From assembly GCA_934254925.1 (NCBI GenBank), contig CAKQMD010000003.1, positions 1 through 64,000 of the forward strand: a DNA stretch of 64,000 nt, given 5' to 3'. Each line of letters begins with the position of its first letter. Positions within the stretch are counted from its first letter, which is position 1. Below are positions 51,472-59,900 of this stretch, one piece after another. The notes under the pieces are model-generated. The model ran no database searches. It saw only the letters and a program-made list of their open reading frames with translations, and had not been told where the DNA came from. This stretch comes from an uncultured Alphaproteobacteria bacterium (GTDB taxonomy: Bacteria > Pseudomonadota > Alphaproteobacteria > RF32 > CAG-239). The translations under genes and the position numbers were made by a program.

Positions 51472-53073
51472 TTACAGGTCTTTCATCCGCGATTCCGGGG
51501 TCAGCGGCGATTCCAAAACCACCGGTGTCAAAATGATGACCAACACGCTGCGTTTTTTTGCCGCCTGTGCGTTTCCGCCCAAGAGCGAATTGGTCGCCGA
51601 TCCTGTTCCTTCTTTGGATGTTTCGTTCGAGACTTTTTCATACCCGGTCAAAATCAACGATTCTCCGGAAGTCATGGCCACTTCCTGCGTAAAACCGCGA
51701 GATTCGATCTTTGGGTTCTGAATATATTGGTTGTCTTCTTCGTTTCCGAAGTTGACCGCTTCCAGAGAAATCAGGTCCGACAGCGTCAGGTTGAACATGA
51801 TCAACATCCGGCCGTGTTCGAGAATACGCGGCAAAACATCCAGGGTAAAGCCGTATTCGACTTCTTCCGTGGTTACCGAGATGTCATAGTTATTGCCGTC
51901 CGTTCCGCTGTTGGTTTTGGTCATTTCGGCAATGTAGTTTTCTTTGGTCATCACCTGGATCGGCGCCGGCTTGTTGTTCAGCGTCGTCACCGTACCGCTG
52001 GTGATCAAGCTGGTGGTCTTCTGCGTCGACAAAGCCTGCACGGCAGCGTCGGCCGTCCAGTTGCCGCTGATCAATCCCCAGGAAAGCGTATCGGACATTC
52101 CGTCACCGGTAGCCACGCCGGAAGCGCCGGCCATGCCGATTTTGGTGACTCCGTCGTCAAAAACAGCTTTAAGATTCAGGCCGTATTTGTCGGAATCGTC
52201 CAAAGTAACCTGCAGAATTTTAACGCTGATGGCCACTTGCCTGGATAAACGGGCATTTTGTTCGTTAATGTATTTTGCCACTTTTTTGATGTCATTGGGC
52301 GTCGCCGTCAGAGAGATCGTCCCGTCAGCCGGAGACATTGTCAGTTTTGCGCCGCTGTCGATCATGGAAGTAATTGTCTTTTCGATGTTCCCCCATAATT
52401 CAACTTCCGCCGAGCTTGACAGCGAGATGGACGAACTGCCGCCTCCGGAAGAAGAGTTGCCTCCCACGTTCACCGACAAGTTTGGTTTTGTCGGCAGACT
52501 GTAGACGACAAAGGTCTTGGTGATGTACTTGTAGAACATGATCTCGCCTTTTTCGTATTTCCACCAAATACCGAACCGATTGGCGACTTCATTGAGCAAA
52601 CCGCTCAACGGCCCCTGATAAGACAAAAGCATTTTGTTTGGTTCCGTCCAGTCGACGTTGATGGATTCCGGCGTCGGCTTGTTGGCTTCGGCATTTTTGA
52701 AGACGTCAGCCTCCAGCTGCGGTGCATAACGAACGCCCAGCGAGGTGATTTTATTGATCATGTCGCCGATTTCAAACAGGGTGATCGGACGATTGCTGAT
52801 CAAGGTAATGCCGTCTTTGGTCTCCAAATAGGAAGGCAGCGGCTGTCCCTCATATTCCACTTCGCTGGTGTCGCCGAGCCAAATTTCGTCTTTGACCTTG
52901 ACCAAAGAGTCATTGGCCTTGGTGGTGGGAATCTTCGCTTCTTCTTTTAACTTCGTTGTTGCGTCGACTTCTCTTTCCACGGTTGCGTCCATGCTGGTGG
53001 AAATGGAGCATGAAGAAAGGCTTGCCCAGGCAAATGCCGCCAGTGTCACGGTTGTAATTTTAGTTATATGCAT
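51472..53073 (-). CDS. pilN: Outer-membrane secretin PilN (lipoprotein)
   Basis: This protein of about 533 residues is a lipoprotein secretin. The type II signal peptide ends LSSC. N-terminal domains (about 60-250) include a secretin N0/STN-like part with DGITLISNRPITLFEIGDMI. The C-terminal secretin domain (about 270-520) has LTGYEKVSNETS and the conserved ending KKRSVLVIILTPVVLE. It forms the outer-membrane ring through which the pilus passes, like R64 PilN and BfpB. A Gly/Ser-rich stretch (SSGGGSSS) precedes the secretin domain. The ATG at 53073 has GGAGG upstream and overlaps the pilL-like gene by 14 bases. Confidence 0.88.
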   Translation of the reverse strand: MHITKITTVTLAAFAWASLSSCSISTSMDATVEREVDATTKLKEEAKIPTTKANDSLVKVKDEIWLGDTSEVEYEGQPLPSYLETKDGITLISNRPITLFEIGDMINKITSLGVRYAPQLEADVFKNAEANKPTPESINVDWTEPNKMLLSYQGPLSGLLNEVANRFGIWWKYEKGEIMFYKYITKTFVVYSLPTKPNLSVNVGGNSSSGGGSSSISLSSSAEVELWGNIEKTITSMIDSGAKLTMSPADGTISLTATPNDIKKVAKYINEQNARLSRQVAISVKILQVTLDDSDKYGLNLKAVFDDGVTKIGMAGASGVATGDGMSDTLSWGLISGNWTADAAVQALSTQKTTSLITSGTVTTLNNKPAPIQVMTKENYIAEMTKTNSGTDGNNYDISVTTEEVEYGFTLDVLPRILEHGRMLIMFNLTLSDLISLEAVNFGNEEDNQYIQNPKIESRGFTQEVAMTSGESLILTGYEKVSNETSKEGTGSATNSLLGGNAQAAKKRSVLVIILTPVVLESPLTPESRMKDL

Positions 53074-53701
53074 TCTCATCCTCCATGGTTTCAATGACCA
53101 AGACGCGGTTGCCTTTGTAGAAGGTTGCTACCGGCGCCGGCTGTGCCCTGGCAAAGGCGCGGATCAATGCCGAGCTCACGTCGGCAAAGCGCCCGCGGAA
53201 CATGGCGCCGGCTGTAAGGGTATAATTTCTGTTGGTGTTCCAAATCAGTCTCCAGCCCGAACGATCACTCCATTCCGTGAGCAGGCCTTTTAAGGTTTTA
53301 CCTTCTTCTGCCAACCAATCCTCGACGGGATCTTCGCCGTTAAGCGCCTCTTCGGAAGCCGTATCGTCGCTGTTTTCGCTCATGGAAATTTCTTCTTCAT
53401 AGTCAGTAACCTCTTCCTCGATTGTCGGAGGAATGGAAGCCGAGACGTTGCTTCCGGCACCGGCCTGGACAATTCTCTGGTCGCGGGGCGTTCTCTCGCC
53501 GAACTCTCGGTAATCGGCCGCCACTTGGGTATAGTTGACAAACTCGTCGTCAGGAACCGCGGCTGCCGGTGCTACCGTCCGGGTTTCTTCAATATAGATC
53601 TGATCTTCCTCGGAAGGCGCCCATCCGTCTTGAAAACAGGCGCAGCCCGCTGTCAGCGTAAGGAGCAGCAGGCCAAAAACAATCGGCACTTTCTTGTCCA
53701 T
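53060..53701 (-). CDS. PilL/TcpQ-like pilus lipoprotein
   Basis: This protein of about 213 residues is a lipoprotein with lipobox LTAGC, an acidic, low-complexity middle (about 80-135), and a C-terminal TcpQ-like domain. That domain includes TLKGLLTEWSDRSGWRLIW and ALIRAFARAQ. TcpQ and the C-terminus of PilL assist secretin assembly. It lies directly before pilN and overlaps it, as in type IVb pilus operons. The ATG at 53701 has AAGGAA upstream; an ATG ten codons earlier is less likely. Confidence 0.75.
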   Translation of the reverse strand: MDKKVPIVFGLLLLTLTAGCACFQDGWAPSEEDQIYIEETRTVAPAAAVPDDEFVNYTQVAADYREFGERTPRDQRIVQAGAGSNVSASIPPTIEEEVTDYEEEISMSENSDDTASEEALNGEDPVEDWLAEEGKTLKGLLTEWSDRSGWRLIWNTNRNYTLTAGAMFRGRFADVSSALIRAFARAQPAPVATFYKGNRVLVIETMEDENAYN

Positions 53702-53787
53702 TTTTTTGTTCCTTGAGTTAAATTTTGTCATAGTTTTTCCTATCATACATATTGAAAAATAAATAATCAAGCTTCAGGCGCAACTTA

Positions 53788-55500
53788 TTACCATTGCATA
53801 TAACCTCCCTGATAAACCTGACGATTATTTCCCGCGGTCATCTCTTGGTTGTTGTTTAATTTTATGGTCCTAATAATAAAGGAATTGGGTTCCCGGTTGG
53901 TAAAAACCGTGTTGATCTTACTGTAGTCGACCCCCCGGCTGGTTAAAATGTTGTGTAGCAGGTTTAGTCTTTTTTGCTGCAGTTCCATGGCGCTTGTGCC
54001 GTCAATTCTCACCTCGATGCCGGTTGAGGCATCTTCTTTGATCTTGTTGGCAAAAGCCTGAATCCAGCGCAATGTCTGTCCCGAAATTTCCGCTCTGTTC
54101 GGCTGAAAGGACAAGCGGATTTCCACCGGCAGAATTTTTGTGTGCCTTTTGGGGTGTTCGGTCTTTTTCTTAACGCGCCAAAAGTCAGCGGCCTGTTCTT
54201 TGACGGATTTTTTATTCTGTGCTTCGTCGGCAGTTTTGTCTTCGCTGAACAGGGAAGAGATACTGCTGATCAGATCTTTTTTGCTGTTGGTCGCTTCTTT
54301 TTCTTCCGTCTGCAAAACCGTTGCCTTCGTTTTTTCTTCTTCGACCGGTTCGGGGGCCGGTAACGGAGCCGCTTCGGCAATCGGCCTCAGAAGCGGAACG
54401 TCTTTTTCTTCCTGCTGTCCTTCTTTCATGCGGCGAATGTATTCCGCGTCCGTCCCTTTGCGCGGAGAAACGAGTTGCGGCGTCAGGTTTTTGTCGTTCA
54501 AGATATCTTCGGGGATCGGGATCAGAATGTTGTCAATGGTTTCCGAAGCCATGGCCACAGCCTCTTCTTGTGAAATTTTAGCCTGGCGGCTCAAAGTGTC
54601 TTTGATCTCTTCCGTCGAAGGTTTGGCATAATCTTCCTGTAAAACCATGGCATTTTTGGGATGCTTGCTTCCCTTGGCTACCAGCCAGGGGTTGTCGTTG
54701 CGTCCGCTTTTTTCCGCCATGCTTTCCCATTCGGCGGCCGGAGCCGTTTCTGCGGCGTCTGCGGGCATTTGCGCCGGTGTTTCAAGGCTTTTCATGCTTG
54801 AGATCGGAATGTCGGCGTCTGCCAATGCGACTTGGTTTTGCGGCGCTTGCTTGGCCACGCGGGCCCCTTTATCTGCAAGCAACACGTCTTCCGCGCTTTT
54901 TTCCAGGGGAATAATCAGCTGCGGTTCGTGGTTTTTCTTTTGTGGAGACGCCGCCGGCAGGGTCGGAGCGCTTTCAAGCGCAGGTTTTGCCTCCGGCGCA
55001 TAAATCGGTGCCGACGCTTCCGCTGCGGCCAGTTTTATCGGTTCCGGCGGCAAAAGCGGTTTTCCTTTGGCCTTTTCCGTAGTCGGCGGCCGTTTGATGA
55101 CCTCCTGAAAATTGTCGCTGATCAGCCGGTTGGGAGGGGTTGGGGCCGAGAGACGTTTTTCTGTCGGAAGTTCGGAGGGAAAATCAAGCATGTCTTCCTC
55201 GCTGACGGAAGCCAAGATAACGTCGCTTTCGGCGTTGATCGGAATAAGCTCCGCCGCGTATTCGGCTGTCGTTTGCGGCTCTCGCAAAACCGAAAGCGCA
55301 ATTTTTTTGACCGGCGCCGGGCGAACAGAGGGGGAAGTCCGCGCTTCGTCTTTCAAAAACAGCAGAATATTTTTTTCAGGAAGGTTAATTTCTTGATTTT
55401 CAAGGGATTTTTTATGCAAAAATACTCCGTTTACCGAAAAAATCAGAAACAGAGAAAAAACAAAGCTGCAAACAAAAGTTTTAAAAGCCGCTTTTTTCAT
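53788..55500 (-). CDS. Membrane-anchored protein with OmpA-like C-terminal domain
   Basis: This 570-residue protein has one N-terminal membrane helix or uncleaved signal (about 7-27). A long Pro/Ala/Glu/Lys-rich, probably disordered part follows (about 50-440), then a C-terminal OmpA-like fold (about 445-555). KILPVEIRLSFQPNRAEIS is the first strand and loop, IEVRIDGTSAMELQQKRLN the peptidoglycan-contact helix region. OmpA domains bind peptidoglycan. It is first in the pilus operon, 87 bases before the PilL-like gene, so it may anchor the pilus machine to the wall. A GAGGGG site precedes the ATG. Confidence 0.65.
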   Translation of the reverse strand: MKKAAFKTFVCSFVFSLFLIFSVNGVFLHKKSLENQEINLPEKNILLFLKDEARTSPSVRPAPVKKIALSVLREPQTTAEYAAELIPINAESDVILASVSEEDMLDFPSELPTEKRLSAPTPPNRLISDNFQEVIKRPPTTEKAKGKPLLPPEPIKLAAAEASAPIYAPEAKPALESAPTLPAASPQKKNHEPQLIIPLEKSAEDVLLADKGARVAKQAPQNQVALADADIPISSMKSLETPAQMPADAAETAPAAEWESMAEKSGRNDNPWLVAKGSKHPKNAMVLQEDYAKPSTEEIKDTLSRQAKISQEEAVAMASETIDNILIPIPEDILNDKNLTPQLVSPRKGTDAEYIRRMKEGQQEEKDVPLLRPIAEAAPLPAPEPVEEEKTKATVLQTEEKEATNSKKDLISSISSLFSEDKTADEAQNKKSVKEQAADFWRVKKKTEHPKRHTKILPVEIRLSFQPNRAEISGQTLRWIQAFANKIKEDASTGIEVRIDGTSAMELQQKRLNLLHNILTSRGVDYSKINTVFTNREPNSFIIRTIKLNNNQEMTAGNNRQVYQGGYMQW

Positions 55501-55831
55501 AAATTTAAACCCCTCTAAAGCCTTGATAAATCAAAATGCGACTCTTGGCAAGAGGATATAAAAATTAGGCATTTTTTTGTGGATTCTTTTAAATTTTCCG
55601 TTTTGCGGAGCGGAGAAAAACTTTTGCGAAAAAACAAAGCCGCTGTCGGCGTTTTGCGTTCTTTACGTCTTCTTAACCAGTGTGAATTTTTTGTTACAGC
55701 AAAAAAATCCTAGTGTAAACAATATGTTAATCCTTTTTTGCTATAAGCTTTTCTGCTGGTAAAAAAAGCAAAAATCCGCTATTCTAAAAGAGTATAGAGA
55801 GTTTTGCGCAAACATTAGAAGGAGAAGTACT
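55501..55831. promoter_or_regulatory. Divergent intergenic region between pilus and VirB loci
   Basis: This 331-base AT-rich gap is the longest gene-free stretch in the window and must hold the promoters of both operons. On the virB side TATTCT (55780-55785) may be a -10 box, but no good -35 is placed before it. Short T and A runs and the sequence TTTTTTGTTACAG can be seen; no clear palindromic operator or small RNA was recognised. AGAAGGAGAAG stands just before the virB2 ATG. Confidence 0.5.
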
Positions 55832-56173
55832 ATGCAATTCTTGAAAAATAATTTTTGGACTTTCTTTTTAGTCGCAGGCTTTGCGCTGTTGGCGATGACC
55901 GGAGATGCTTCGGCTCAGGCTGCCAGTGTGATGGATACCGCTGCGCAGAAAGCCAAAGATGCCTTTGGGTCAGTCAAAACCATTCTGTTTATCGTCGGTG
56001 GTTTTGGTCTGGTCGGTGTGGCATGGGGCGCCATCTTCGGTAAAATCAACTGGAAATGGTTTGCGGCCCTGGCCGTTGGTCTGGCCATTCTGGCTGCCGC
56101 TAACTCGATCGTGAACTACGCGACCGGTAAGAGCGTCGGTTTCGAAGACTCTTTCTCGGCCGCCGGTAAATAA
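55832..56173 (+). CDS. virB2: VirB2-like type IV secretion pilin
   Basis: This 113-residue protein is of typical VirB2/TrbC size. A long signal peptide ends about SAQA (residue 31). Two membrane helices lie at about 48-70 and 75-95, joined by the short cytoplasmic loop FGKINWKWFAA. VirB2 subunits insert in the inner membrane and are extracted to form the conjugative-type pilus. The GGF-GLVG-AWGAIFG pattern of the first helix is characteristic. It is the first of three consecutive genes sharing the WKW loop. AAGGAG is seen before the ATG. Confidence 0.82.
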   Translation: MQFLKNNFWTFFLVAGFALLAMTGDASAQAASVMDTAAQKAKDAFGSVKTILFIVGGFGLVGVAWGAIFGKINWKWFAALAVGLAILAAANSIVNYATGKSVGFEDSFSAAGK

Positions 56174-56183
56174 GCGCACATGC

Positions 56184-56209
56184 GTCGGAGGGAGATTTCT
56201 CCCTCCGAC
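56184..56209 (+). terminator. Strong hairpin after virB2
   Basis: GTCGGAGGGAG (56184-56194) and its exact complement (56199-56209) flank ATTT, giving an 11-bp GC-rich stem eleven bases after the virB2 stop codon. No T tract follows directly. It may be a partial terminator or protect the virB2 message from decay, giving more pilin than the following proteins. Confidence 0.55.
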
Positions 56210-56276
56210 CGCTTATTGCTTTTACAAGTTCGTCGTTTGCCGGATTTGTAAAAACAATAGGGAAACGGGAGTAATG

Positions 56277-56966
56277 ATGATGAAAAAAGGAATAATATAT
56301 TTCTCTTTGCTGATGAGCATCATGCTCTTGTTTTGCAATTATAATATTGCTATGGCCATTGACGGTTTTAACAGTATAACGAGAACGTCTGTTGAGGAGA
56401 AAACCGACAGTTTTACAGTAAAGAAGATGCAATTGGATAGTGAAGGGAATTATACAGAAAAAACTGATACCTTCTATAAATCGGAAAATCCTTATTATCA
56501 AATCCAGTTAGAGCAGGCCAACAAAGATTCAAAAAATATTTTTGATATAGAAAAATGGAATAGCTGGATGGCTCTTTGTAAGCAAAAAGGCAACTGTAAT
56601 GGATCTAGTTCAACAACAACGTCTTCTGCATCGGAAGAAAATACAAAAACGCCGGCTCCCGGCAGTTCAAACAAAACGACAAGCAATCTGGTTTTGAACG
56701 GCTGCGGAGAGGGATCGGGATTGTTCAGTGGCTTGGTCAAGACCGGGAGCAACATCTTCTTGGGTCTAAGGGATTTGATTTATGTGGTCGCCGGCTTCGG
56801 CATCATCGGCGTTGCCGTCGGCGGCTTTTTCGGAAATTTGAATTGGAAGTGGCTGGGAGCGATCATCATCGGGCTGATCGTCATTGCCTCAACCGGCGAA
56901 ATCATTGCCACTGTGACGGATTGCAAACAATTTACCTCAACCGTCATTCAGGATACTTTGAAGTAG
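56277..56966 (+). CDS. VirB2-like protein with long N-terminal extension
   Basis: This protein of about 229 residues has a signal peptide (about 1-27, ending AMA|I), a polar extension of about 110 residues, and a C-terminal VirB2-like part (about 140-225). The latter has two membrane helices and the loop GNLNWKWLGA. The extension is rich in Ser, Thr and Lys, with a SSTTTSSASEE stretch. GGGAG before three successive ATG codons makes the second or third most probable. It lies between the normal virB2 and the giant VirB2-like gene and should share their membrane topology. The role of the extension is unknown. Confidence 0.7.
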   Translation: MMKKGIIYFSLLMSIMLLFCNYNIAMAIDGFNSITRTSVEEKTDSFTVKKMQLDSEGNYTEKTDTFYKSENPYYQIQLEQANKDSKNIFDIEKWNSWMALCKQKGNCNGSSSTTTSSASEENTKTPAPGSSNKTTSNLVLNGCGEGSGLFSGLVKTGSNIFLGLRDLIYVVAGFGIIGVAVGGFFGNLNWKWLGAIIIGLIVIASTGEIIATVTDCKQFTSTVIQDTLK

Positions 56967-56975
56967 GAGGGCGCC

Positions 56976-59900
56976 ATGTTAAATTTTGCACGGAAAATGA
57001 TGAAAAATTCAATGCTTGGCCTGCTTCTTGCCATGGTAATAAGCTCTAACTGGGCTTTTGCTCAAATCGACGTGTCGAAAATCAGAGCCGATATGCAAAA
57101 TACGATTGCCGAAAATATTCGGAACGAAGAAATAGAAGCGGCAAGCGAAAAGGATAGGATCAAAGGCAAGGTTACCGGCGTTACGGTAAAAGAACCCGAT
57201 ATAAACAAAATGCTGGAAAACGCCGCCAAAGACATGAACAAGCAGACGCAAAAAAATCAGGACAAGGTTGTTCGGAACCAGTCTGTTGAAAAGCAAAAAG
57301 ATGCGGAAGCCAAGAAAGCGGCTTATGAAGAATTACAGAAGGCTTGCAATGATTCTCCCGATACTTGTGACGCCGAGGCTTTGGCGCAGGCAAAACAGGA
57401 AGCCGATGCCGCTGCTTCTGAATCGGCGTTATATGGAGAAGCCGTCGATTTGATTGACCACCGTTACCAAGCCGGAGATCAATATTTCTCGGATGAAGAT
57501 GAATATAATGCCTATTTGCAGGAAAACCCGATCTATGATCCCGGCAAAGAACTGCTAAGCAAGGAAACAACGCCGACTTACGTCAAAACCGGCAACAACA
57601 TCTTTTCCATTCTGACGCAGCGCATCATGCGCATTCTCTTCGGTTTGAAAAAGATTGTTTACATTTTGGCCGGTTTCGGGTTGATTGGCTTTGCCTATGC
57701 CGCCGTATTCAATAAAATCAGCTGGAAATGGTTTGCCCAGATCGCCATCGGTTTGTTCCTGGTGGCCAACATGGGACGCTTCATCGAATATTTTGTCTTC
57801 AACGGCAACACGCCGGAATCAGAGCAAAAATTAAGCTACGGCGATTATCTGCACAAAGGCTTCGGCGATCCGACGCACAGTTGGGTGGATAAGCCGGTTG
57901 ATCCCAATGCCGCATACAGCGAAAAGGCCGCGGCCAACGCTCCGAGCATGAGTGAGGAAGAAGCCAAAAAAGTCGAAGAAGAGGCCGAAAAGGCCAAAAC
58001 CCGGAAGTTCTGCGGCAAGACGGCCGGCGTCAGCGGGTTTAAGAACTTCACCAACTGTATCAAGGATATTACCGCAACCGGTAAAAACGCCGCCAATGCT
58101 GCCAAAACGGCCGCCCAGACCGTCAAACAGACAGTTGCCCGCGCTGAGCTGATCGGCTCTGCCGCCAAAAACATGGCTTTAGCCGTCAAAAACGCCGAAG
58201 GCAACGGAATTCACAAGATTTTCAGCGCCACGAAAGACATTGTTTCCAGTGCCAATTATATGGTGCAGACCGGTTCTGAAATGATCAACGACGTTTACAG
58301 CGGTACATCAAGTGTTGCCAACTCTTCGCAAAATCTCGGCAAGAGTACGGATCAAATTGACGAGCTGGAAACGCTTCGCCTTTCGGGAAAGAGCACCAAT
58401 GCCGTCACCGGAATTTTGTCCGGCGGCGAGAACGGTAACTTCTTTTCGAATTTACAAAACAACGCTACCAATGTGGCGACGGCGTCGCAAGATGTGAACT
58501 CTTCCCTCCAGGTTTTAGGCTCTTCCGCTTATGATATTGCGGAACTGGGAGACCAAATTTTCAAGGGTGATCAAAAGCGTCAGCAACAGATTACGCAAAA
58601 CCGCATTGATCGGGAAAACCAAGTGCAAAGGGAAACGGACGCTTATGATCAAAAAGTGAAAGAGGAGTTTGAGCAACAGCAAAGAGAGGAGCGCAGTGAA
58701 AAATTCCGTCAGGAAAATACGCCCGACAAAGTGGCCGAGCGCAGCCAGCAGGCGTTGTCTCAAGCTTCCAAAGACGTTGAAAATGCGCAAAGCGACCTGA
58801 ACAATAAACAAAATATCCTGGCTGAAAACAACGCCGCTTATGAAAACCTCCAAGCAGAACTGGAGAAAGCCAAAATCGCTGCTGAAGAAGCCGCGGAAAG
58901 GGCCAAGCGCAATCCTGATGATCTTCAGGCGCAAAGAGAAGCACAAGAGGCTGCCGACAAGGTCAAACTGACTCAGTTGGAGGCAGACCAGGCCAAATTG
59001 AAGGTTGATCAGGCGGCTTCTGCCGTTGCCGATGCCCAAAAGACGCTTAACGACAAAAAAGCATATCTGAGCGAGACGTCGCAAAAAACTTATGATGACG
59101 TCATAGCCGGCGCCGCTTATGACAAAGAGCAGGCGGAAGCGGCTTCCAAGCAGGCGGCTGCCGAGCTGGAAGCTTTGGAAAAAGACCGCCAGAACCAAGA
59201 AAACAGCGTGGATCAGGCGCGCAAAGCCGCCGAAGAAGCTGAGGCCAAAGCCCGTGCTAGCGGAAAAACGGAAGATATTTTGGCTGCCGATGAAGCGCGC
59301 CGGAAACAAGCCGAAGCGGAAGAGAAGTATAATGCCTATCTGCAAGAAATTGAAAAACAAAAGCAGTTGAAATATGAGGCCGACAATAAGAAGCTTGAAG
59401 CGGAAAAAACGCTCCTTGAAGGGAAAAACAACCATCCCCTGCAAAACAAGGACAAGTCGGAAAGCGCCAAGGCTTCTGAATTGTATGACAAATACTTCAA
59501 GCCGGAAGAACCGACCAAAGGAGAAGTTCGGGAAACGCCGGTAACGCGTTCTTCGCAAAGCACGGATATAGCGCTTAAAGCCAAGGCCGAAGCAGATGAG
59601 GCTCAAGCCGAGGCGGAAAGGCTGCAAAGCGATGCCGATGACCTTGCCGCGCAAATGAGAAACAAGCAGCAAGAAACCAAGGACCTTGAAAAAGACATTA
59701 AGGCCATGAAAAAGCAGTTGAGCGCCAATCCGAATGACGCCAATACCAAACGGGCGCTGAATGCGACGGAAAAGAGACTGGGATTGCTCAACAGTGAATA
59801 CAACAAGCTGTCGCATGACTACGAGAACGTCTCTTCCCAGGCCAAAACGGCCGCTTCCAAGGCCGCTGAGCTGCAAAAACCCCTGGACGGACTGTATGAC

